Assembly (NCBI GenBank): GCA_009617715.1
Contig: VTFK01000023.1
Location: 1,612,001 to 1,676,000, forward strand
DNA length: 64,000 nt
Reading direction: 5' to 3'
Source: Plectrocnemia conspersa
Taxonomy: Eukaryota; Arthropoda; Insecta; Trichoptera; Polycentropodidae
The translations under genes were made by a program, and so were the position numbers. Under the pieces are notes generated by a model, which saw only the letters and a program-made list of their open reading frames with translations, made no database searches and had not been told where the DNA came from. Positions 55,989 to 64,000 of the stretch are shown here, one piece after another. The first letter of the stretch is position 1. Each line of letters opens with the position of its first letter.

Positions 55989-56078
55989 CTTTTACATCAG
56001 CACCGGTCATTTCTTTATTTATTGTGCGTCGTTCGATTAAAATGTAAATCAATTCTCATATCCATATCAAAATAATAC
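55989..56078 (-). other. Candidate minus-strand exon, noncoding or containing a start codon
   Basis: The acceptor CATTATTCTCTTTTTGTTTCAG is excellent and the donor AAAAG|GTAAAT is fair. All three frames contain stops, so it is not an internal coding exon. It could be a 5' exon whose last ATG opens MTGADVK and ends one base into a codon, or a terminal exon reading YYFDMDMRIDLHFNRTTHNK to a TAA that overlaps AATAAATAAA. It lies at the edge of island 26. Confidence 0.35.
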
Positions 56079-57139
56079 CTGAAACAAAAAGAGAATAATG
56101 AGATTAGAAAAACAATATTTCTAATAATTACATATAACTAATAAATATGAAGGGAGTTTTTAAATATATAATATGCTTCTGAAGCTTTTTTTCTGGCACG
56201 TCTTTTTTAAAAAAACCTTATCTAAATTTATAGTGAAAATTTTTATAAAACATGTGAGGTTTAATAGTTCTCAATTCTATAAGAGTTAATATTGATCCAT
56301 ATTAAAATCAGTGCATTTCTGTTTGAAACTTGTTATTTTCCCCTGAAAGAAATGTTATTTTCCTCTGAAGCAATACTTCACATCCCATAAAAATAGTATT
56401 TATTTATTTTGGTTATTTATTCAATGTTAAAATAAAATTTAGCAACTCTTTAAAGTATCAGAAACAGATTTTCGGCTAATTAAATATATTTTAAAGAATC
56501 TGTGATTCGTTTTTTAAATGATTATAGTCTTAAAAAAATGTTTTAATAATCATTGCATGATAATGATAAAACTGTACTTTCTGGCAATTTTTTTTCCATT
56601 GGGTTATTTTTATTAAGCAGTAGTTTATAGATAATAAATAAATGCACATAACTACTTTAAGGCTTACCCCAGAAAGACTGCGTTTTACAGTACTGCAAAA
56701 ATGTATTTTTTTCTGTTTAAGAACAACTTTGATCATTTTAAAAACACAAAGCTTGCTTGTGTGAAGCTATTTAAAATTTAGTTGCCACAAAAGGCGCTTA
56801 AAAGTATCATAACAAATTGCGTATGAATGATAAATATGATGTATATTTTATTACATATTATTGTGACATACTTTATTCCGACTGTTTTCGTTGAATCTTA
56901 GTCAAAAATTAGAAATCAATTTCTCGTTTCTCGCAGCTGAAAATATTCATTCGAGAAACATATTTCGCAAACTAAGAAGCTTATTTAACAGACTAGTTTT
57001 GTTATAAGACATAAAATCGAATTCGAAAAAGAATTAATTTTTAGCGATTATGACTAAAGAATTAAACATTTATTTATAAGAACAATTCATTTTATGATAT
57101 TTTGTCAGAGTTTTTGAACAATAGTAAGTAAGTGACGAA
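56079..57139. other. AT-rich spacer, nothing recognised
   Basis: CAATTTCTCGTTTCTCGCAG near 56926 and TTCGAGAAACATATTTCGC near 56951 resemble decayed family C ends. Confidence 0.4.
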
Positions 57140-57247
57140 ATAAAGGACAAACAACTAAAAGAAAATTGCTTAGAAACAGCACTTTAACACCAAATAAGGT
57201 TCTTGAGAAAAATGCCAAATCAAGAATTCTCAATTCTCGAAAAATTT

Positions 57248-57320
57248 ACTGATTTCTTAGAGAATTATCGTAGATTTTTTTATTAAAAAAATAATTTGTG
57301 TGAATATTTTTAAATGTTTT
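57248..57320 (+). repeat. Left copy of a 73-bp duplication flanking the TIR element
   Basis: Starts ACTGATTTCTTAGAG and ends AAATGTTTT, directly against the TIR. It differs from 58194-58266 at 5 of 73 positions. Confidence 0.9.
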
Positions 57321-57542
57321 AGAGTACGCTCGCGATAAGGATGCCGGTTTGTTATTGTGTGCGGGTACATGTATATGAGAGGGAGAATCGATGTAGCGTG
57401 TACTTCGTTGTCTTGCTTTCTCTTTTAAGGACAGTCGCTGATTCGTCAACGCTGGTATTCGTCATTAAAGTGCAGTGTGGCACAGAAGTTCAATCTTCTC
57501 TAGTGATTTGTTTTAAATAATTTTGTGTTAATATTGGTTTAA

Positions 57543-57647
57543 CCCAGATATGCCCACTGTCCCATTGGGAGGTCACTAAACTCGTGCCACTGTTTTTTAT
57601 TTATAAATGAAATTTTAAGAGAACAAAATTTATTGCGCATATCTGGG
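57543..57647. mobile_element. 105-bp piggyBac-like micro-element
   Basis: TTAA (57539-57542) then CCCAGATATGC; at the other end GCATATCTGGG then TTAA (57648-57651). The 11-bp TIRs are perfect and both TTAA copies are intact. The inside includes TCCCATTGGGA. It is nested in the 873-bp element. Confidence 0.85.
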
Positions 57648-57838
57648 TTAATTGATATCAAGGCTTCAAATATACACTGTAAGTTATTCGTTCTCTTACC
57701 CGTGGATTAAAATATCTTAATTATTTTTCCATTAATCCGTACGTTGTTGGTTTTTTTACACTATTCTCTGTAAGGCTTAAAAAAGTTATTATTCTTATCG
57801 TTGCGCCAATGATATTTTTTTAATTTATCCAATGGATT

Positions 57839-58144
57839 CTAATGATTTAATAGAGTCGTCGAGCCATTTAACAATCTGCGAATAATTTCTTTCCCCATTT
57901 TATATCTTTTTGCTTTTGAAGAATAGCTAAAGACTTCATTATTTTTTTGACTAGTGAAAGAATTTGAATTTTGCAAATATTTAATTAATGACATCAATGT
58001 CTGGTTTTTTCGATTATATAATTTGTTTTTAATTGTCCGTTGTAATTTCCAACTTAGCTCAGATGTAAGTATGTTTAATAAACATATATTTTCTTTTAAA
58101 ATAAAAAAAATAAATAATCTGAGCGAAATTGTTTTGAGCCACAC
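57839..58144 (-). pseudogene. 101-codon frame inside the TIR element, possible transposase remnant
   Basis: The C-terminal two thirds is basic and helical in look, with KLQRTIKNKLYNRKNQTL and LMSLIKYLQNSNSFTSQK. This charged, heptad-like stretch recalls the coiled coil after the THAP domain of P-type transposases, but no zinc finger or catalytic block is seen and the TIR is unlike known P ends. The first 30 residues are hydrophobic and probably not real protein. It may be chance. Confidence 0.25.
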
Positions 58145-58193
58145 AGTTCACGCACACAATAACAAACCGGAATCCTTATCCCGAGCGTACTCT

Positions 58194-58266
58194 ACCGATT
58201 TCTTAAAGAATTATCGTAGATTTTTTTGTTAAAAAAATAATTTGTATGAATAATTTTAAATGTTTT
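58194..58266 (+). repeat. Right copy of the 73-bp duplication
   Basis: Starts ACCGATTTCTTAAAG directly after the right TIR and ends AAATGTTTT, exactly as long as the left copy. Confidence 0.9.
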
Positions 58267-58570
58267 ACAACCATTATATTTTTTTAATTTGCAGCATATG
58301 AAAGGGTAGGTCTGTACTAGACGGCTAAAAATATGCATGCTTTATTGAAAGCTTTTAATAGAGGTCAAAAGTATTTGAATAGCAAAAAATTGTTCACGAT
58401 TTTTTTCAACCATTCTAATCGACCTTAACATTGCTTTGGTGAACTAAAAACTTCATTAACAATTAGATAAGATAAAACCACTCCGCGCAGATTGCAAAAA
58501 TGTATGGGGGCTTTTCACAGAATTACGCCATAAAATTTTCTAGCGAAATCTTGATCTTTCTCGAAATATG

Positions 58571-59229
58571 AAAAATGTAAAATAATGACATATTTTATTT
58601 GCAATTTTATTTTTATAATCACATTTATCAAAATTTCTCTAAAATTGCAATCTGAAAAATTAAAAGCATCAATAATTAAACCTAATTACACAAAACTAAT
58701 TAAAGCGCACGTTAGTGCTCCATTTTCTATATCTTTGCTATATTTTTAAATTATTAAAATTTATATAATATTTTATTTAATCCTGTAACATATCCTGTAA
58801 CAACCAGTTTTTGATTGTTTCTTTTAATATTTGAAAAGAACCGGAAAACCTCATGTTGCTATCGTATGTCCCAAAAAAAATATGTATTGCTGTCAACAAA
58901 ATTTACGGTTGTAATATATAATAAGACAAATAAAAAAGCTATAAGTGATTTTGAATTAAAATAAAACAAAGAGATGCTAATATATCCATTTAGGATATGT
59001 TAAAGGCGCAAAAAAATTTTATTCACACACAAGAAAAACACGCCGGACTTTTACGCTTCGTTGTTTTATATAACAATTTCTTGTTGAGAGGCAACTTATC
59101 ACATACACTGAAGTGACGTACCCCACATGCTAAAAATTTCATGTATAATAATTTAATTATTTATATTATTTCGTTTTATTGCAATGTTCAACTACCCTAA
59201 CAGCTTTTAAAAATATCAATTGACCATTT
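58571..59229. other. AT-rich spacer, nothing recognised
   Basis: No supported feature. Confidence 0.45.
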
Positions 59230-59720
59230 TGCCTTTAAATCCTAAATCCAACGGTCGTTAATCATCAAACGGACAAAAACCAGTTTTTTTGCGAATCGCT
59301 AAACAACTTTCGCACATTGCATCGTAGAACTGGTTGACCCACCCCCAGACGCAAACTGGTCCTTTGTAGTCCAACCCCCGTGGTCCGTATCACCAATTAT
59401 TTAAAGCTATCCCCAGAAAGGGTTGAGTCGTTGCGAATGTGAAACATGGACGATGGCGGCTGAGAACAATGCGAGCAGATGCGAATTTCCATTCACATTC
59501 TAAGCGAGCCGTCCGAGAAGCAATTGGAATGTTAGTGCGCCTGATAATGGCTCCTACTTCGCAGTATGCGAATAGAGTGGACAACTCACATTCCGAGTGA
59601 CTTTATATTTGCACATTTAACGGACGATCGAATAATGCAACGTTTTTTAACTATAGTTGCGAGGGGTTTAGTTTTAAAGGCTGTAACTAATAGTATCTCT
59701 CGGGTATCGTTGACCATATG
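59230..59720. promoter_or_regulatory. G+C-rich island 27 with ATGGCGGC
   Basis: CGATGGCGGCTGAG (ATGGC at 59453-59457) is a full Pho/YY1-type site. CTGGTTGACCCACCC and CTAAGCGAGCCGTCC are further G+C words. Frames of 62-64 codons on both strands are not supported. Confidence 0.4.
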
Positions 59721-59979
59721 TTGCAATTCAATAAACAGGGTGATTCAATATTAAATTTAAATTAAAATATCAGCAATAAAATAATATTTTTTGAGTGCAT
59801 TATACTCGAAAGTTTCATATTATGTTATCTATAATATATGTGAATGCAAAATTTTATTGAATTGATACGTATATATAATTATGTTAATACTAATATTATT
59901 TAAACTAATGATATTTTCTCTCTCAATAATAATGGTTTAGATAAGTATTTATATTTTAAAACAATTTATTTTTATTAAC

Positions 59980-60340
59980 AGCGCGGTATGCTAGCCATGG
60001 CGTTGCGTCGCTTTTTGGAATTTTATCCAAAGAAAACTATTCTCATTTCGACCCTCCGGGAGCATCAGAAATTATACCCTTCTTCTGGTATGTGGTTTTG
60101 TTAAAGCAGTGTGCCGTTAAGTGGAAGAAGAAAGGGTTTATTTATATAATCGCGCGAGGACCTCTCTCACTCTCCGTAGAAAATTATCTCCGGGCCGAAG
60201 AAATTGTCCTAAATCCGTAGTCGAATTCTCCGGAACAAAGGAAACCTCAAAGACCGGCAAAAGCGTGCACATGAGGGTCTAATTTTAATGTTTGGAAACG
60301 TGTTATTCTTAAGCAACCTTTCTGAAATTGCGAAGCGTGT
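59980..60340. promoter_or_regulatory. G+C-rich island 28
   Basis: Begins AGCGCGGTATGCTAGCCATGG and includes CCTCTCTCACTCTCCG (GAGA-type) near 60162 and CTCCGGGCCGAAG. No dominant frame. Confidence 0.35.
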
Positions 60341-61053
60341 GAGAATGAAATGTCCTTTTTAAGTAAATTACTGAAAAATACAACATGAATATATTAATGA
60401 ATTCCATAGAATTAACTCAAATTTCTATTTCTATTACTATTATTATTATTAAAAACATATATACTAAAACTAACACCATCTTTTTAGAAACTCGAAAGTT
60501 CAGAAGCATATGATTAAGACTAACCCCAAACTTTGATACCTTCCTCTGACAAATAATAATACTTATAAATAAATACAATATAGGGTTTACATAATTTACT
60601 AATATTATATACACATTATGGTTTAAAAATATAAAATAATAGTCAAATAGCATATTAGAGTAATTTTCAATATTTCGTATATATCTAAAGAGAAACATAT
60701 AAATAATTTTCGACATTAATTAAGTTAAATTGTAGTTGACTTTAGCGCGTGATGTCAAAAAGTTTTGAAATACATGCAAAACAGTAGGGTAAAGAAATAT
60801 TTAATGCATGTTAAAATTATTAGGTATAAGTGTGAGAATTTTTTTATTTTGCAATTATTTTACATGTTCAATATTTTTTGTGTTATATCATGATGCATAG
60901 CGTCCTAACTATTTAATATGATTAATATTCATTCGTGAGATTAGGTATAAATACTTAAGAAATATTAATATATTAATTATTTATATTTGCTTATAAATAA
61001 TATACCTAAAATTTGAATAAAACTTGAACTTAAGTTCCATTCTTTCATTTTTA
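60341..61053. other. AT-rich spacer with a trace of repeat family F
   Basis: ATTCATTCGTGAGATTAGG near 60927 is the only recognised repeat word. CTATTTCTATTACTATTATT at 60424 is a trinucleotide-like simple repeat; the 99-codon minus frame at 60417-60716 is AT-driven. Confidence 0.4.
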
Positions 61054-61061
61054 GTTTTAAT

Positions 61062-61399
61062 CAGGGCTGTGGAGTCGGAGTCGAAGTCGGAGTTGGAGTC
61101 GTGGAGTCGTGGTGTTTTGGCCGGAGTTGGAGTCGGAGTCGGAGTCGTGAAAAATGAGCGACTCCGACCATTTTTTTAAATTATGAAATTTATGAATTTT
61201 TAATTGCGTAATAATGAATGTGTATAGAGTATGAATATTAAACGTGTAGAAAAACACCAAAAATACCTAATAAAATTAAACTTTTTTGAGTCGGAGTCGA
61301 AGTCGGAGTTGGAGTCGGAGTGGAGTCGTGTTGTTGGTAAATATCGGATTCGGAGTCGGAGTCAGAGTCGTGTTTTTTTTTAACGACTCCACAGCCCTG
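61062..61399. mobile_element. 338-bp hAT-like nonautonomous element with perfect 8-bp TSD
   Basis: Both ends are CAGGGCTGTGGAGTCG (16-bp perfect TIR), and the direct repeat GTTTTAAT flanks the element at 61054-61061 and 61400-61407. The 8-bp duplication and the CAGGG start fit the hAT superfamily. Subterminal arrays of GGAGTCGGAGTCG form a minisatellite on each side, in inverted orientation on the right (AGTCGGAGTC words continue into 61290-61370). Confidence 0.85.
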
Positions 61400-61407
61400 G
61401 TTTTAAT

Positions 61408-62531
61408 ATCAAATATTTTTGACACCAATCGATTTGAACTAAATGAGAAAAAAAAACATTAAATATATATTATATAGCTTTTCGATAATTTATAGTATAT
61501 AAATTTATCTAAAATATATAATATTCATAATGATTTAATAAGTATAATATTTAAATAATGTAATATTGGGTATTGATGCAATTAAGACCCAAAATTACAA
61601 TCCAACAATTTCAGGAATGTAATTTATCGATTCTTGGATTTTGGGACTGATTCTGGGAATAGAAAATATTTTCTATCTTATACATTTATATATAAATACT
61701 GTATACTAAATAAAATTTATAACATAAGAAAAAGATGTAAAATACAAATAATTGTATTTTAGAAATTTATTCTTAATTGAGAACATGTACCTAAATTTTT
61801 TTTATGCAATATAGTACATCATATTATAAAATTGATAAATTCTAATATGAAACTCAAATAATTTAATTATAAATAATATATTAAAATGCTATTTATTAAT
61901 AAGGTCTAGTTTTTTATATTTAATATTTATGTTCTCTAAATTAATTTAAATAATTTCCGACCTTGTTATAATTGCGTTTTGCACAGTTAATATCTTTGAG
62001 TATCAAATATTAAAAAAAAAAAAAATGTTTTTTTGGGATAATGTTTACTTCATGTATAATAAATGTTACAGAATTTCATAATTTGACGAACTATGTATAC
62101 TAATGCCATGCTAAACGGTAAGAAATTCAAAACAAAAGTAATCGTGAAATTTTTATGTTAAATAAAGGTATATCCATACAACTATTTTGAAATGGTTACA
62201 ACCACTTTAATTATGAAAACAAGTAGTAATTAAAATATACTAAATTTACAGCTTCATGCAGAGCAGGTTGTGAAATTTATGTACCGAAAAATGATAAGGA
62301 ATTGCGATTAACACCCAATAAATATGGTTTGTATATATGTTAATATACGTAATACACAATAAGTTATATATTAAAAATACTTAATATTTTTAATGTCCAA
62401 AATTAAATTTTTGATAAATTTTTCATTTCTCTAAAAATATAAATCATTGAAAAATAAGAAGCACTACTCATAATGCATTATTATATACTACATATAAAGT
62501 TGAAAATATAAAAATATACTTAATAAAAATA
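61408..62531. other. AT-rich spacer, nothing recognised
   Basis: CCAAGAATCGATAAATTAC-type sequence near 61620 is slightly less AT-rich. No feature is supported. Confidence 0.45.
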
Positions 62532-63985
62532 TACAGGGGAAAATTACACAAGAAAAAAATACACGCGATAAAATTACACAATAAATTAATTACATGTGGA
62601 AAGAAAATTACAAACAATAAATTTCACACTCCAGTAACTTAACATTCTTTAGTAATATGTTAATTTATATGTAATATGTTAGGTGTGCATTTAATATATT
62701 AAAAGCGAAACCAAAAATATGTATTTTATTTTAATAAAAAATCTATTGGTGTTTGGAAATAATTTTAAATAAAAAAATAGTATTTTTTAAATTTTACACA
62801 ATATTATTAGCAAGGACATCATTTCGGCTTTTTCCAAGGGGGGCCAAAGTTACTAAATCAGTATTCGTTTTTTTAATATTATAATTTTTTAAGATTCATA
62901 GTAGTTTTTTAGGTAAAATTCAAATTAAAATAAAATTCCAAGATAGATTCGAGACTGTTTTTTTTATTATATTTTCTTTGAGGGGTAATCTGAGAATTTT
63001 TGGTTTAGGATCAAAAACGGCATTTCAGATTTTTTTCATGGAAGGGAGGGGGAGACAAAAGTTCGCCAGTTCGCAATAAAAAACATTATATTTAAATAAC
63101 GTAAATGATTTTTATAGAATACGTAAAAATGAACATAACATAAAATATTTTATAAAAAAATATTGAGAGTTCTGAATTGATATGAAAAAATTCCACAAAA
63201 TCTGAATAATATATTAAAAAAATATGTAAAATAAATTAACGAAATTTAATAATAAAAAAGAATTAAAAAAATTATTAAAACATACTAATATAATAAAGAA
63301 GTAAAATAAATAAAAGCAATAAAACATCAAGAATCACGGATGTTTTTTATAATTTACTATAAATGCAATATAAAATAGAAATGAATAAAAAACAGCAAAA
63401 ATAATTATGAAAAAATACGTCAAAATAACACACTTCCTTAAAAATAAAGAAAAATACAAGGGAGTTTTAAAAAAAAAAAATTTATTCTTAATTAAGTCAA
63501 GAAAAATAATTGATTATTTTCATTTGTATAACGGCAAAATTAAATAAGTTAAATTAAAATACAAAACAGCAAATAAAAAAGTGTTTTAAGCCAACGTAAA
63601 TTGCTAATTTTATTTTATATTATTTTTAAAATATTATATTAATATTTAAAATTACTTTCTATCACCAATAGAATACATATATAGAAAAAATCTACATTTT
63701 TAATTTTGCTTTTGATATTTTATATGCACATCGAATATGTTACTGAAGAATGTGAAATTTATTGCGTGTTAAATTTTTTCACGTATAATTTCTTTCTTGG
63801 TTAATTTTTACTGTGTAATTTCATCATATTACCAAATACTACGTAATATTATATATAATCCAATAACATTATAATAGATATTTTATACTGAAAATATGTG
63901 TAATCTTATACTAAAAATATGTGTGGCTTTACATTTTTGTAAATTTTTTTATGTGGTTTTATATTCCCCTAAATTATTTAAAATT
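62532..63985. repeat. Long element bounded by degenerate inverted ends (AAATTACAC repeats)
   Basis: The left end (62532-62632) reads ACAGGGGAAAATTACAC and then AATAAATTTCACACTCC. The right end (about 63745-63985), complemented, reads TAGGGGAATATAAAACCAC ... GAAATTACACAG ... CAATAAATTTCACATTC. The arms are about 100-240 nt and diverged. A family B copy is nested inside. No target duplication is established. Confidence 0.5.
63119..63440 (+). mobile_element. Family B piggyBac-like element, copy B4 (end-less fragment)
   Basis: AAAAATATTGAGAGTTCTG, AAATTAACGAAATTTAATAA and AATAATTATGAAAAAATACG follow B1 and B3. Neither TTAA-linked end is preserved. Confidence 0.65.
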
Positions 63986-64000
63986 GTAATAATCATTTAA

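Larger units (their letters stand above)
57321..58193. mobile_element. 873-bp DNA transposon with 43-bp terminal inverted repeats
   Basis: The left end reads AGAGTACGCTCGCGATAAGG and the complemented right end AGAGTACGCTCGGGATAAGG; over 43 bp there are 2 mismatches. It is inserted in family C. The inside holds a 101-codon minus frame (57839-58144) and a 105-bp piggyBac-like insert. The superfamily is not clear to me. Confidence 0.85.
57140..58570 (+). repeat. Family C element, copy C7, with nested insertions
   Basis: The left part (57140-57320) has CTCGAAAAATTTACTGATT. The right part (58194-58570) has CAGCATATGAAAGGGTAGG, TATGCATGC, ATTAGATAAGATAAAACC, GATTGCAAAAATGTATGG and ACGCCATAAAATTTTC. 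The middle is the 873-bp element at 57321-58193. Confidence 0.7.

Overview
The window reads as an AT-rich animal genome, most probably an insect. Evidence: an RNA-directed DNA polymerase of a jockey/CR1-type LINE, a Tigger/pogo relic, piggyBac-like TTAA miniature elements, a hAT-like element with an 8-bp target duplication, many short dispersed repeats, and splice and poly(A) signals instead of operons or ribosome binding sites. I cannot fix the order of insect from sequence alone. No complete host protein-coding gene is visible.

Layout. About 28 islands of 150-650 bp with clearly higher G+C stand every 1-4 kb in very AT-rich, low-information DNA. Many islands hold GAGA-type tracts, octamer or Hox-like sites, and in at least eight cases the motif ATGGCNGC, which is the core bound by Pho/YY1. 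I read them as candidate cis-regulatory modules or conserved noncoding elements, possibly Polycomb-type. Their long ORFs occur on both strands and are explained by few stop codons.

Host transcription unit. On the minus strand several short segments have good splice signals: an 18-nt microexon at 49100-49117, a 77-nt exon at 48067-48143, and two alternative terminal exons at 18876-18933 and 13862-13904. Each terminal exon is followed by AATAAA. Microexon frame 1, the open frame of the 77-nt exon and both terminal exons are phase compatible. This may be one gene with very long introns that carry the islands; it is an inference that needs transcript data. Weaker minus-strand exon candidates lie at 55989-56078, 16763-16917, 15183-15227 and 11316-11382.

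Mobile elements. Family A is a large foldback element with an inverted core and CAGGG-like ends (1-1288, 3486-4052, 14050-14441, 44814-47560, 50550-51535). Family B is piggyBac-like (20459-21028, 27738-28030, 39782-40318, 63119-63440). Family C is a dispersed element with CTCGAG-rich ends (5330-5945, 7490-8345, 24480-24625, 29590-29790, 31540-32840, 48260-48480, 57140-58570). One C copy is split by the Tigger relic. Another is split by an 873-bp TIR element flanked by an exact-length 73-bp duplication, which itself holds a 105-bp piggyBac-like insert. A 5'-truncated LINE occupies 51598-53400 (minus).
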